Assembly: GCF_013184775.1 (NCBI RefSeq)
Contig: NZ_JAATVV010000001.1
Location: 1-64,000 of the forward strand
Reading direction: 5' to 3'
Source: Martelella sp. HB161492
GTDB taxonomy: Bacteria; Pseudomonadota; Alphaproteobacteria; Rhizobiales; Rhizobiaceae
DNA: 64,000 nt
This document shows, piece after piece, positions 48,192 through 57,811 of this stretch. Within the stretch, counting starts at the first letter, position 1; every line of letters begins with the position of its first letter. A program made the position numbers and the translations under genes. Below the pieces are notes generated by a model, which saw only the letters and a program-made list of their open reading frames with translations, made no database searches and was not told the DNA's origin.

Positions 48192-49481
48192 ATGAAATGG
48201 CAAAGTCCGATTGCCCCTGGACTTTCATGGTATCAGGTGACCGTGCCGGAACGACCGACCTATCCGGCCCTGGATGGCTCGACCCGAGCGGATGTCGCCA
48301 TTGTCGGCGGTGGTTTCACCGGCCTTCAGGCCGCCTGCCAGCTCGCCCGCGATGGCACTGACGTCGTCCTGATCGACGCGGCCCGCTTCGGCGATGGCGC
48401 GTCGGGGCGCAATGGCGGCCAGCTCGGAACCGGCCAGAACTGGTGGCCGGAGGAGATTGAAAAGAAGATCGGTTTCGAACGGTCCCGCGCCCTGTTCCGC
48501 ATGGCCGAAGATGCCAAGAGCTTCGTGCTCGACTTTGCCAAGCAGAATGACATTGCCGTTGATTTCAGGCCCGGTCAGATTTCCGTCGCCCATAAGCGCA
48601 ACATGGATTACGGCTTTCACCACCATGTCGATGCCATGGCCGAGCGCTATGACTATCCGCATCTGGCTTTCCTGAGCCGTGCCGAAACGGCGCAGAAGAT
48701 CGGCTCGACACGCTATTTCTGCGGCATGCGCGACAGCGGCACCGGCCATATACACCCGCTGAAGCTACTCGTCGGCATTGCCAAGGTCGCAGCAGCAGCC
48801 GGCGCACGCCTTCATGAAATGACCACGGCGGATGATATCGAACAGCGCGATGGCAAGCTGGTGGTCAAAACCGGCTCAGGCGAGATCACCGCCGATCGCG
48901 TGCTGATCGCCGGCAATGGCTATATCGAGCAGCATTTCGACGCCAAGACTGCGGCTCGGGTCATGCCCATCCGCTCCTTCATTGCCGCCACGCCGCCACT
49001 GAAGGCGCATAAATCGATATTGCCGGGCGGTGAGTCGGTCGATGACAGCCGCTTCGTCGTGCGTTATTTCCGCAAGACCATCACCGGAGAGCTGCTTTTC
49101 GGCGGCCGCGAGGCCTACACCAAGGATGCGCCGAGCGATATTTCCAAACATCTGCGCAAGCAGATCGCCGAGATTTTCCCGCAGCTGAGTGAGACAGACA
49201 TCACCCACGCCTGGGGCGGCACGATCGGCATCACCATGCCGCGCAAGCCGCTGGTCCACGACATAATGCCTGGCGCCACGGCGATTGGCGGCTTCTCCGG
49301 CCATGGCGTGATGCTGTCAAACTACTGTGGTAAACTCTATGCTGATGAAATCAGCGGACGCAGCATGGATCTCGAGCTTTACCGCGAACTGGATATCCCC
49401 GCCTTCCCCGGGGGCAGGGCTTTGCGCCGACCGCTGCTGTTGCTCGCACTCAGCTGGTTTGCGCTCCGTGATCGTTTCTAA
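48192..49481 (+). CDS. FAD-dependent amine oxidoreductase, PuuB-like
   Basis: Protein of 429 residues. An N-terminal FAD motif VAIVGGGFTGLQAA (about 36-49) is followed by GASGRNGGQLGTG and, near the C-terminus, the substrate/FAD stretch WGGTIGITMPRKPLVH (about 345). The pattern matches the DAO family and gamma-glutamylputrescine oxidase in particular. With the preceding gene it would degrade putrescine to gamma-glutamyl-aminobutyraldehyde. No aldehyde dehydrogenase or PuuD-like hydrolase is nearby. Confidence 0.8.
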   Translation: MKWQSPIAPGLSWYQVTVPERPTYPALDGSTRADVAIVGGGFTGLQAACQLARDGTDVVLIDAARFGDGASGRNGGQLGTGQNWWPEEIEKKIGFERSRALFRMAEDAKSFVLDFAKQNDIAVDFRPGQISVAHKRNMDYGFHHHVDAMAERYDYPHLAFLSRAETAQKIGSTRYFCGMRDSGTGHIHPLKLLVGIAKVAAAAGARLHEMTTADDIEQRDGKLVVKTGSGEITADRVLIAGNGYIEQHFDAKTAARVMPIRSFIAATPPLKAHKSILPGGESVDDSRFVVRYFRKTITGELLFGGREAYTKDAPSDISKHLRKQIAEIFPQLSETDITHAWGGTIGITMPRKPLVHDIMPGATAIGGFSGHGVMLSNYCGKLYADEISGRSMDLELYRELDIPAFPGGRALRRPLLLLALSWFALRDRF

Positions 49482-49483
49482 AG

Positions 49484-49513
49484 CAGCCTTTTCGAAAAGG
49501 GGCTGGCTTTTTT
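49484..49513 (+). terminator. Intrinsic terminator after the puuB-like gene
   Basis: Stem CAGCC with GGCTG enclosing a T/A-rich inner stem (TTTTCGAAAA), followed by GCTTTTTT. It starts 3 bases after the stop and isolates the gene from zwf. Confidence 0.7.
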
Positions 49514-49561
49514 AAATCGATTTGATAATAAGTGATCAACCGTTGACGATTGAGAGAACAT

Positions 49562-51040
49562 ATGGCCACCAGCAGTCAAATCATACCCGTCGAACCCTTT
49601 GACTATGTGGTTTTCGGTGCCACCGGAGATCTCACCGAGCGCAAGCTTCTGCCTGCGCTCTATCACCGACAGATCGCCGGCCAGTTCACGGAACCGACCC
49701 GCATCATCGGCGCATCGCGCTCCGAGCTGACGTCGGAAGATTTCCGCAAGCATGCACAGAAGGCGCTGAAAGAGCACCTCATGCATGGCGAATATGATGA
49801 TGGGGAAGTCAAAAAATTTCTCGCCCGAATCGAATATGTGCCGGTTGACGCCACCAGCAGCAAGGGCTGGGATGCGCTGAAAAAGCTGCTCGACGAGGGC
49901 AAGGAGCGCGTCCGCGCTTTCTACATGGCCGTTGCCCCCAGCATTTTCGGGCCGATCTGTGACGGCATTCGTGACCACAAGCTGATCACCAAGCAGACCC
50001 GTATCGTCGTTGAAAAGCCGCTCGGCCGCGACCTGGAATCGGCGCTGGCACTCAACAACATGATCGGCAAGGTTTTCCACGAAGAGCAGGTCTTCCGCAT
50101 CGACCACTATCTCGGCAAGGAGACGGTGCAGAACCTGATGGCGCTGCGCTTCGCCAATGCCCTTTACGAGCCGCTGTGGAATGCCAACCATATCGATCAT
50201 GTGCAGATCACGGTCGCCGAAGAAGTCGGCCTTGAGGGACGCGCGGGTTATTATGACAAATCCGGCGCGCTGCGCGACATGGTGCAGAACCATATTCTCA
50301 ACGTGCTCTGCATGGTCGCCATGGAAACCCCATACTCCATGGATTCTGAAGCCGTCCGCGATGAGAAGCTGAAGGTCCTGCGCTCGCTGAAGCCGATCAA
50401 TGCCGACAATGCCGGTTATCTGACCGTGCGCGGCCAGTATCGCGCCGGCGCCTCCAAGGGCGGTCCGGTCAAGGGCTATCTCGAAGAGCTTGACGGCGAG
50501 AGCAATACCGAGACCTTCGTCGCCATCAAGGCCGAGATCGACAACTGGCGCTGGGCCGGCGTGCCCTTCTATCTGCGCACCGGCAAGCGTCTTGCCAGCC
50601 GGGTTTCGGAGATCGTCATCACCTTCAAGCCGATCCCGCATTCGATTTTCGAACCGGCCGCCGGCCGCATCGTCGCCAACCAGCTGGTGCTGCGCCTGCA
50701 GCCGGATGAGGGCGTGAAGCAGTGGCTGATGATCAAGTCGCCGGGACCGGGCGGCATGCGTCTGCGTCACGTTTCGCTCGACATGGCGTTCGCCCAGGCG
50801 TTTGACGTGCGTAACCCGGATGCCTATGAACGGCTTCTGCTCGACGTTATCCGCTCCAACCAGACGCTGTTCATGCGCCGGGACGAGGTCGAGGTTGCCT
50901 GGAACTGGGTCGACCCGATCCTGAAAGCCTGGGAAGAAACGAGCCAGCCCGTACAGGGTTACACGGCCGGAACCTGGGGCCCGAGCAAGTCCATCGCTCT
51001 CATCGAGCGTGACGGCAGGACCTGGCACGAGCCCAACTGA
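49562..51040 (+). CDS. zwf: Glucose-6-phosphate 1-dehydrogenase
   Basis: Protein of 492 residues. FGATGDLTERKLLP (about 18-31) binds NADP, RIDHYLGKE (about 179-187) is the active-site signature with the catalytic His nearby, and EKPLGRD precedes it. It makes 6-phosphogluconolactone, the entry to the Entner-Doudoroff route. It leads zwf-pgl-edd with gaps of 30 and 55 bases. The start ATG at 49562 follows GAGAGAA. Confidence 0.97.
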   Translation: MATSSQIIPVEPFDYVVFGATGDLTERKLLPALYHRQIAGQFTEPTRIIGASRSELTSEDFRKHAQKALKEHLMHGEYDDGEVKKFLARIEYVPVDATSSKGWDALKKLLDEGKERVRAFYMAVAPSIFGPICDGIRDHKLITKQTRIVVEKPLGRDLESALALNNMIGKVFHEEQVFRIDHYLGKETVQNLMALRFANALYEPLWNANHIDHVQITVAEEVGLEGRAGYYDKSGALRDMVQNHILNVLCMVAMETPYSMDSEAVRDEKLKVLRSLKPINADNAGYLTVRGQYRAGASKGGPVKGYLEELDGESNTETFVAIKAEIDNWRWAGVPFYLRTGKRLASRVSEIVITFKPIPHSIFEPAAGRIVANQLVLRLQPDEGVKQWLMIKSPGPGGMRLRHVSLDMAFAQAFDVRNPDAYERLLLDVIRSNQTLFMRRDEVEVAWNWVDPILKAWEETSQPVQGYTAGTWGPSKSIALIERDGRTWHEPN

Positions 51041-51070
51041 GCACAAGAGCAAAGACAGTCAGGATTCGAG

Positions 51071-51766
51071 ATGACCAAGACAATGCACAGTTTTAGCGAC
51101 CGGTCGGAATTGGCCACTGCTCTGGCCAATGCTGTCGCCGCAAAGCTCGAACTGGCAATTGCTGCAAAGGGAACCGCGTTTATCGCGGTTTCCGGCGGCT
51201 CCACGCCGAAGCTGTTTTTCCAGACGCTGGCAACCGCACCGCTTGACTGGTCAAAGGTGACGATCACGCTTGTCGACGAGCGGTTCGTGCCGGAAGACAA
51301 TCCGCGCTCCAACCATAAGCTTCTGACGGACAATCTGCTGACAGGCGCCGCTGCAAGAGCCAGGATCCTGCCGCTTTACCAGCCCGTTGAGACCGCAGAA
51401 CACGCTGCCGAAATTGTGACCGGCAAGGCCGCTGAGCTTGCGCCTTTCGATGTCGTGATCCTCGGCATGGGAACCGATGGCCACACAGCATCGTTCTTCC
51501 CCGGAGGCGACACGCTTTCACGCGCACTGGACAAGAACACACCGCCGGGCGTCATGGCGCTGCATGCCGATGGTGCAGGTGAAGCGCGAATGACCTTCAC
51601 CTTCTCTTCACTCGAGAATGCGGGCCTTCTGGTTCTGCATATCGAAGGCCAGGAGAAGATGGATGTTCTGAACAAGGCCCTTGGTGGCCAGGACGAGACC
51701 GAAATGCCGATCCGCGCGGTACTGATGCGGGCCTCGTCTCCCGTGGAAATCTACTGGGCGCCCTGA
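51071..51766 (+). CDS. pgl: 6-phosphogluconolactonase
   Basis: Protein of 231 residues with the DevB/Pgl pattern: [14 protein letters not shown] (about 38-51), [13 protein letters not shown] (near 76) and [14 protein letters not shown] (near 135). It hydrolyses 6-phosphogluconolactone between Zwf and Edd, matching the gene order. Confidence 0.95.
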   Translation: MTKTMHSFSDRSELATALANAVAAKLELAIAAKGTAFIAVSGGSTPKLFFQTLATAPLDWSKVTITLVDERFVPEDNPRSNHKLLTDNLLTGAAARARILPLYQPVETAEHAAEIVTGKAAELAPFDVVILGMGTDGHTASFFPGGDTLSRALDKNTPPGVMALHADGAGEARMTFTFSSLENAGLLVLHIEGQEKMDVLNKALGGQDETEMPIRAVLMRASSPVEIYWAP

Positions 51767-51821
51767 GCGAAGCATTCATTCAGCCGGGCGCGTCCTTCAT
51801 CTAACCGACACAGGAAAGCCC

Positions 51822-53642
51822 ATGTCCGCCGACCCTCGTATAGCAAAGATCACCGCTCGTATCATCGAGCGGTCAAAACCGACCCGAGAAGCCTATCTTG
51901 ACCGTGTCAATCAGGCCGCTTCCAAGGGCGTTCACCGTTCTGTTCTGTCCTGCGGTAATCTCGCCCATGGCTTTGCCGTCTGTTCCCCCGCCGATAAGCA
52001 GGCATTGTCGGGTGATACCGTGCCCAATATCGGCATTATCACTGCCTATAATGACATGCTTTCGGCGCACCAGCCCTTCGAGACCTTTCCGGCGCTGATC
52101 CGTGAAGCAGCCAGCGAGGCCGGCGGCGTTGCCCAGGTGGCAGGCGGCGTTCCCGCCATGTGCGATGGCGTGACCCAGGGCCAGCCCGGCATGGAGCTCT
52201 CGCTTTTCTCCCGCGATCTGATCGCCATGGCTGCCGCCGTCGGCCTCTCGCACAACATGTTCGACGCCGCCCTGTTCCTTGGCGTCTGCGACAAGATCGT
52301 TCCCGGCCTCGTCATGGCGGCACTGACCTTCGGCCATCTGCCAACGATCTTCGTGCCGGCCGGACCTATGACTTCCGGCATTTCGAACGATGAGAAGTCC
52401 CACGTTCGCCAGCTCTATGCCGAGGGCAAGATCGGCCGCGCCGAGCTTCTGGAATCGGAATCAAAGTCCTATCACGGTCCCGGCACCTGCACCTTTTATG
52501 GCACCGCAAATTCCAACCAGATGCTGATGGAGATCATGGGTCTGCATATGCCGGGCTCCTCCTTCATCAACCCGAATACGCCATTGCGGGATGCATTGAC
52601 CAAGGAAGCCACCAAGCGTGCACTTGCGATGACGGCGAGTGGCAATGAATTCACGCCGGTCGGTGAAATGCTCGACGAGCGCTCCTTCGTCAACGGCGTT
52701 GTCGGCCTGCATGCCACCGGCGGCTCGACCAACCACACCATGCATCTTGTCGCCATGGCACGCGCAGCCGGGATCAGGCTGACCTGGCAGGATATCTCGG
52801 AACTCTCCGATGTGGTGCCATTGCTGGCACGCGTCTATCCCAATGGTCTTGCCGATGTGAACCATTTCCACGCCGCCGGCGGCATGGGCTTCCTGATCAG
52901 CCAGCTGCTCAAGGCCGGCCTGCTGCATGACGATGTCCGCACCGTCTTCGGCGAAGGCATGGCGGCCTATGCAATCGACGTCAAACTCGGTGAAAATGGC
53001 ACGGTCAAGCGCGAGCCGATCGGCGAAACCAGTGCTGATCCGAAGGTTCTCACCACCTTCGACAAGCCTTTCCAGGCCAATGGCGGACTGAAGATGCTCT
53101 CGGGCAATGTCGGCAAGGGTGTGATCAAGATCTCCGCCGTCAAACCGGAACGCCGTGTCATTGAGGCACCTGCCCTGATCTTCCACGACCAGCAGGAACT
53201 TCAGGATGCCTTCAAGGCCGGCAAGCTCGACCGCGATTTCATCGCCGTTGTCCGGTTCCAGGGCCCCAAGGCCTGCGGCATGCCGGAACTTCACCGCCTC
53301 ACCCCGCCGCTGGGCGTGCTTCAGGATCGTGGCTACAAAGTTGCGCTCGTCACCGATGGCCGCATGTCGGGCGCATCCGGCAAGGTGCCCGCCGCGATCC
53401 ATGTGACCCCGGAAGCCAAGGATGGTGGAGCGATCGCCAAGATCCGCGAAGGCGACATGATTCGCCTCGATGCCGAAAACGGTACGCTGGAAGTGCTGAT
53501 TGCCGCTGACGAATTTGATGCAAGGCCGGCTGTTACCGCCGACCTGTCGCAGAACGAATTCGGCATGGGCCGCGAACTGTTCGCCCCGTTCCGTCAGCAT
53601 GTCGGAACCGCCGATGAAGGCGCCAGCGTGATCTTCGCCTGA
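51822..53642 (+). CDS. edd: Phosphogluconate dehydratase
   Basis: Protein of 606 residues, full length for Edd. Cysteines of the IlvD/Edd iron-sulfur site are visible in [10 protein letters not shown] (near 43), [11 protein letters not shown] (near 112) and [10 protein letters not shown] (near 153). The C-terminal [19 protein letters not shown] is the family signature. It dehydrates 6-phosphogluconate to KDPG; the aldolase (eda) is not in the window. AGGAAA precedes the ATG. Confidence 0.97.
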   Translation: MSADPRIAKITARIIERSKPTREAYLDRVNQAASKGVHRSVLSCGNLAHGFAVCSPADKQALSGDTVPNIGIITAYNDMLSAHQPFETFPALIREAASEAGGVAQVAGGVPAMCDGVTQGQPGMELSLFSRDLIAMAAAVGLSHNMFDAALFLGVCDKIVPGLVMAALTFGHLPTIFVPAGPMTSGISNDEKSHVRQLYAEGKIGRAELLESESKSYHGPGTCTFYGTANSNQMLMEIMGLHMPGSSFINPNTPLRDALTKEATKRALAMTASGNEFTPVGEMLDERSFVNGVVGLHATGGSTNHTMHLVAMARAAGIRLTWQDISELSDVVPLLARVYPNGLADVNHFHAAGGMGFLISQLLKAGLLHDDVRTVFGEGMAAYAIDVKLGENGTVKREPIGETSADPKVLTTFDKPFQANGGLKMLSGNVGKGVIKISAVKPERRVIEAPALIFHDQQELQDAFKAGKLDRDFIAVVRFQGPKACGMPELHRLTPPLGVLQDRGYKVALVTDGRMSGASGKVPAAIHVTPEAKDGGAIAKIREGDMIRLDAENGTLEVLIAADEFDARPAVTADLSQNEFGMGRELFAPFRQHVGTADEGASVIFA

Positions 53643-53670
53643 CAGCACAGATTTCGCACTGATTTCGAAA

Positions 53671-53697
53671 AGGCGCCCATCCTGGGCGCTTTTTTTT
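53671..53697 (+). terminator. Intrinsic terminator of zwf-pgl-edd
   Basis: A stem of about nine pairs (aggcgccca with tgggcgctt, one G-T) around a 3-base loop, followed by eight T residues. This is the clearest intrinsic terminator in the window. Confidence 0.9.
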
Positions 53698-54005
53698 GCA
53701 ACGCCGTTTGGGTTCGGCCAATGCCGCTTTCTGGCCGGCACACACCCCGACGATGCCCGCCCTCAAGGCAGGGGACAAAAATCAGCCAAGTTTACAACCA
53801 GAAAATATCTTAATTCACACCATATATAAGCCATGTTTCATGCATACTACAGGACTATAAGCAGAAGTTTAAAGTATTTTAACTGTATCAGTTAAGCAAC
53901 ACATACTGAATACACGCGGCAAACCCAGCCAAATATAATTGCTTGTATGAAACAACACTCCTATTTGATCGTTATCGAAATGAACGACAACAGGGAGTTC
54001 ACTCA
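53698..54005. other. AT-rich upstream region of the outer membrane protein gene
   Basis: No gene was recognised. From about 53800 the sequence is AT-rich and should hold the promoter of the following gene. A perfect 7-3-7 palindrome TTAACTG-TAT-CAGTTAA lies at 53879-53895. GTTTCATGCATAC (53835) and GTATGAAAC (53945) form a wider inverted pair. Confidence 0.45.
53879..53895. promoter_or_regulatory. Palindromic candidate operator before the outer membrane protein gene
   Basis: TTAACTGTATCAGTTAA, a perfect inverted repeat of 7-base arms with a 3-base centre, about 110 bases before the start codon. The protein that would bind it is unknown. Confidence 0.4.
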
Positions 54006-54725
54006 ATGAAAAAGATTCTTCTTGCATCCGCCGCACTGGCCACCATGACTGGCTCCGCTTTTGCTGCAGACATCGTAACGCCGGCTCCGGTTTACACGCC
54101 TCCAGCGGTATCCACGCCTGCTGCTCAGAACTTCAACTGGACGGGCTTCAAGGTCGGTGCGACCGGCGGCTGGAACTGGAACGAGCAGAAGTTCAGCGCC
54201 AATGGCGTTAACAGTTCCAAGCACGAAAGCAATGGTGGCACGATCGGCGCGTTCGGCGGCTATGACTATCAGTTCGGAAACAATGTCGTTCTCGGTCTCG
54301 AAGGTGACATCACCTACAACCCCGACAACAATTCGAAGTTCGGCTACTCCTATAGCACAACCGATGAGAACGACGCCGAAGTCACTCAAAAAGGTTCAGG
54401 CAAGATGGGTTATGACTGGGAAGGCTCTGTACGCGGCCGCCTCGGTTACGCCTTTGACAACACCTTGCTCTACACCACGGGCGGCTGGGCCATTGCCAAC
54501 GGCTACAACACCGTGAACGGCGACAAGAAGAACGACACCTATAACGGTTGGACGCTCGGCGCCGGTGTCGACTACGCCTTCAACAACAACATCTTCGCCC
54601 GCGTTGAATATCGTTACACCGACTATGGCAACGGCAACAGCAGCAACCACGGCGGCTTTAGCGATGTTCAGGGCAAGGACCTGACCTCGAACCGCGTCAT
54701 GGCCGGTGTTGGTGTGAAGTTCTGA
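54006..54725 (+). CDS. Small outer membrane beta-barrel protein (Omp25/31-like)
   Basis: Protein of 239 residues. The signal peptide (1-21, ending AFA-A) is followed by a short Pro/Thr-rich segment and an eight-stranded barrel whose alternating strands include FNWTGFKVGATGGWNW, EGSVRGRLGYAFDNTLLY and a C-terminal VMAGVGVKF with terminal Phe, the outer-membrane sorting signal. This is the Brucella Omp25/rhizobial RopB-type family. The loops are rich in Asn and Ser. The start at 54006 follows AGGGAG. Confidence 0.85.
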   Translation: MKKILLASAALATMTGSAFAADIVTPAPVYTPPAVSTPAAQNFNWTGFKVGATGGWNWNEQKFSANGVNSSKHESNGGTIGAFGGYDYQFGNNVVLGLEGDITYNPDNNSKFGYSYSTTDENDAEVTQKGSGKMGYDWEGSVRGRLGYAFDNTLLYTTGGWAIANGYNTVNGDKKNDTYNGWTLGAGVDYAFNNNIFARVEYRYTDYGNGNSSNHGGFSDVQGKDLTSNRVMAGVGVKF

Positions 54726-54733
54726 TTTCGGCA

Positions 54734-54789
54734 GCGACTGCCCTTCGCAGTCGCGCCACCTTCAGGCGGCCGACCTCCCGGCCGCCTGA
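54734..54789 (+). terminator. Tandem hairpins after the outer membrane protein gene
   Basis: An 8-bp stem (gcgactgc with gcagtcgc, 54734-54754) is followed by an 11-bp stem (tcaggcggccg with cggccgcctga, 54762-54789). Neither has a long T-run. They probably protect or end the message. Confidence 0.5.
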
Positions 54790-54852
54790 TCTGTTCTCGA
54801 GTTTGTCGCGAGAGGTTCCGAGGGGGGACTCGGCACCGAAGTGCCGATGTGA

Positions 54853-54887
54853 AGGAAAGGCCCGATGCCATGCATCGGGCCTTTCCT
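54853..54887. terminator. 16-bp hairpin between convergent omp and aglK genes
   Basis: A perfect 16-bp stem (starting AGGAAAGGCCCGATGC) around a CAT loop. The A-rich and T-rich ends of the stem make it a good terminator in both directions. Confidence 0.65.
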
Positions 54888-54977
54888 GTCTGTGACGCCC
54901 ATCTGGCTCACATCGCCCTGCGGCTCACGAAACGCCTGAAGCGTTGCTGCCGCCTTTCCTCAAAAGGCAGCGCCAGC

Positions 54978-56081
54978 TCAGCCCTTCGGGTAGAGATAGC
55001 TGCGGCCGCTTTCGTCAAAAAGATGCAGCTTGTCCGGTTCTGCGACAAAACGCATCGCATCGCCCGGCTTGCCTTCGTGAATGCCCGGAAGCTTGACGAT
55101 GATCGGATCATCATCGACCAGCTTGCCCTCGATATAGATCAGCGTCACTTCGCCGAGCGCTTCAAGGATCGAAACGGTCCCTTCAAACAGAAAATCCTCA
55201 TCTTCTGCGGCCTCGCGCACATCTTCGGGACGGACGCCGAAGGAAACAGGCTTGCCGACATCGCCATCCGGCGTCTTGACCGGCACGTTGACCCGCTTGC
55301 CGTCCCTGAGCTCGATCTCCGTCGTCTCCCCCGCCCGCGTGATCACCGCCGGCATGATGTTCATGGCAGGTGAGCCGATGAACTGGGCAACGAAGAGGTT
55401 GGCCGGACGCTCATAGAGCTCCAGCGGCGGACCGACCTGCTCGATAAAGCCGCCGGACAGAACAACAATCCGATCCGCGAGCGTCATGGCCTCGACCTGG
55501 TCATGTGTCACATAGATCATCGTCGTATCGGGCATGGAATCGTTAAGCTTGGCGATCTCGATACGCGTTGCAACGCGCAGCGCGGCATCGAGGTTCGATA
55601 GCGGTTCATCGAACAGGAATACCTTCGGATCGCGGCAGATGGCGCGGCCGATGGCCACGCGCTGACGCTGACCGCCCGAAAGCGCCTTTGGCAGACGGTC
55701 AAGATAAGGGGTGATCTGCAGCATGTCCGCCGCTTTGCGCACCCGCTGATCGATCTCCTGCTTGCTTTCCTTGGCGATCCGCATGCCAAAAGCCATGTTG
55801 TCATAGACAGACATGTGCGGATAGAGCGCATAGGACTGGAACACCATGGCAATGCCGCGCTTGGATGGCGGAATGTCATTGACCACCTGTCCGTCGATGA
55901 AGATCTCACCGCCGGATATATCCTCCAGTCCAGCGATCATGCGCAGCAGGGTCGACTTGCCGCAGCCCGAAGGTCCAACAAAGACGACAAATTCACCGGG
56001 CGTGATATCCAGGTCCACACCGTGCAGAACCTCGACCTTGCCATAGCTCTTCTTGACTTGTTTCAGCGTAACGCCAGTCAT
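54978..56081 (-). CDS. aglK: Alpha-glucoside ABC transporter ATP-binding protein AglK
   Basis: Protein of 367 residues. Walker A GPSGCGKST (about 37-45), signature LSGGQRQRVAIGRAI (near 135), Walker B VFLFDEPLSNLD and a C-terminal MalK-type OB-fold (TOBE, about 285-360) are visible. It is last in the minus-strand operon aglE-F-G-A-K and powers the AglF/AglG permease. A longer frame to 56273 lies within aglA and is discarded. Confidence 0.92.
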   Translation of the reverse strand: MTGVTLKQVKKSYGKVEVLHGVDLDITPGEFVVFVGPSGCGKSTLLRMIAGLEDISGGEIFIDGQVVNDIPPSKRGIAMVFQSYALYPHMSVYDNMAFGMRIAKESKQEIDQRVRKAADMLQITPYLDRLPKALSGGQRQRVAIGRAICRDPKVFLFDEPLSNLDAALRVATRIEIAKLNDSMPDTTMIYVTHDQVEAMTLADRIVVLSGGFIEQVGPPLELYERPANLFVAQFIGSPAMNIMPAVITRAGETTEIELRDGKRVNVPVKTPDGDVGKPVSFGVRPEDVREAAEDEDFLFEGTVSILEALGEVTLIYIEGKLVDDDPIIVKLPGIHEGKPGDAMRFVAEPDKLHLFDESGRSYLYPKG

Positions 56082-56097
56082 TTTTCGCCCCTTTCCT

Positions 56098-57768
56098 TCA
56101 GTTTCCAAGGCGGGCGAAGTAAGCGCCCCAGGCCGGGAGTTCAATGGTGCCGCCATCGGCCGCGCTGCTGGCAAAGCCGTGCTCCTCCGCTGCGAGGGCG
56201 ACAAGGTTTTCATCGGGCAGGCTCGCCGTCTGGGCTTTTTCTGCCATATTGAAGAGTACAAAGACAGTCTCACCGTCTAGACTGCGCGTAAACGCCAGTA
56301 ATGTCTCGCTGCCGGTCGGCAGGAAGGTGATCTCGCCCTTGGCAAAGGCCGGGTGCTGCCGGCGGAAAGCGATGAAGCGGCGATACTGTTCCAGCACCGA
56401 AGCGGCATTGCCCTGCTGCACATCCACCGATTTCATCACATGTTCGGGTGCCACGGGCAGCCAGGTCGTTTCCGCTGTCGAAAAGCCTGCATTGTTTGCA
56501 CCGGCCTGCCAGACCATCGGCGTGCGGCAACCGTCACGCCCCTTGAATTCCGGCCAGAACTCGATGCCATAGGGATCCTGCAGATCGTCAAAGGCGATAT
56601 CGGCCTCCGTCAGGCCAAGCTCCTCGCCCTCATAGATGCAGACCGAGCCACGCAGTGTCATCAACAGGGCGCCGAGCATCTTGGCATAGGCGACTTCGTC
56701 TTGAACCCCTTCGCCCCAGCGCGTCAGATGACGGACAACATCGTGATTGGAAAATGCCCAGCAGGCCCAGCCTTCAGGGGCTGCGGCATCAAAGGCATTG
56801 ATCGATTCAATCACGCGCTGCGGCGTCACCTTCTGCGGGGCCAGGAACTCGAAGGCATAACACATCTGCATCTTGTCGTTGCCGGATGTATATTCGCCGA
56901 CAATCTCCAGCCCGCGCTGCGAATCGCCGACCTCGCCAACCGCCGCAATCGCCGGATATTCTTCCATCACCGCTCTCAGGCGCTTCAGGAATTCCAGATT
57001 TTCCGGCCGGCTCTTGTCATAGACATGAAGCTGGTAGTTATAGGGATTGACCGCAGGTGCCGTGCTGTCATTGCGCAGTTCCGGCGCCAAAGGCGGGTTG
57101 TCACGCAATTCCTTGTCACAGAAGTAGAAGTTGATCGTGTCGAGGCGGAAGCCATCAACACCACGCTCCAGCCAGAAGCGCGCAACATCCAGCAGAGCAT
57201 TCTGCACGTCCGGATTATGGAAGTTCAGATCCGGCTGCGACACCAGGAAGTTATGCATGTAGTACTGCAGCCGACGGGAGTCCCACTGCCAGGCAGAGCC
57301 GCCGAAGATCGACAGCCAGTTGTTCGGGGCCGAACCGTCGGGCTTTGCATCGGCCCAGACATACCAGTCGGCCTTGGCATTATCGCGGCTGGAACGGCTT
57401 TCGACGAACCATGGATGCTGCTCGGATGTGTGCGACAGCACCAGATCGATCATGATCTTGAGGCCCAGGCCATGGGCCTTGGCAATCATTTCGTCGAAAT
57501 CGGCGAGCGTGCCGAACATCGGATCGATGTCGCAGTAATTGGAGACATCGTAGCCGAAATCCTTCATCGGCGAGGTGAAGAAGGGCGAAATCCAGATCGC
57601 ATCGGCGCCAAGACCGGCGATATAATCGAGCCGGTTGGTGATACCCTTGACGTCGCCGATCCCATCGCCATTGGTGTCCTGAAAGGAACGCGGATAGATC
57701 TGATAGATCACCGCACCGCGCCACCAGTCCTTGTCGACACCCTTGGTTGCTTGTTCGTTGATTGACAT
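56098..57768 (-). CDS. aglA: Alpha-glucosidase, GH13 family
   Basis: Protein of 556 residues. The GH13 motifs are present: VIYQIYPRSFQDTNGDGIGD at the start, GVDGFRLDTINF with the nucleophile Asp near 211, the acid Glu in VGEVGD near 280 and SNHDVVRH near 340. It hydrolyses sucrose, maltose, trehalose or related alpha-glucosides inside the cell. It lies between the permease and ATPase genes, as in the S. meliloti agl cluster. Confidence 0.92.
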   Translation of the reverse strand: MSINEQATKGVDKDWWRGAVIYQIYPRSFQDTNGDGIGDVKGITNRLDYIAGLGADAIWISPFFTSPMKDFGYDVSNYCDIDPMFGTLADFDEMIAKAHGLGLKIMIDLVLSHTSEQHPWFVESRSSRDNAKADWYVWADAKPDGSAPNNWLSIFGGSAWQWDSRRLQYYMHNFLVSQPDLNFHNPDVQNALLDVARFWLERGVDGFRLDTINFYFCDKELRDNPPLAPELRNDSTAPAVNPYNYQLHVYDKSRPENLEFLKRLRAVMEEYPAIAAVGEVGDSQRGLEIVGEYTSGNDKMQMCYAFEFLAPQKVTPQRVIESINAFDAAAPEGWACWAFSNHDVVRHLTRWGEGVQDEVAYAKMLGALLMTLRGSVCIYEGEELGLTEADIAFDDLQDPYGIEFWPEFKGRDGCRTPMVWQAGANNAGFSTAETTWLPVAPEHVMKSVDVQQGNAASVLEQYRRFIAFRRQHPAFAKGEITFLPTGSETLLAFTRSLDGETVFVLFNMAEKAQTASLPDENLVALAAEEHGFASSAADGGTIELPAWGAYFARLGN

Positions 57769-57811
57769 TTTCTTGTTCTCGAAAAGGTTGAAGCTTTGAG
57801 GCCAGGGGCGT

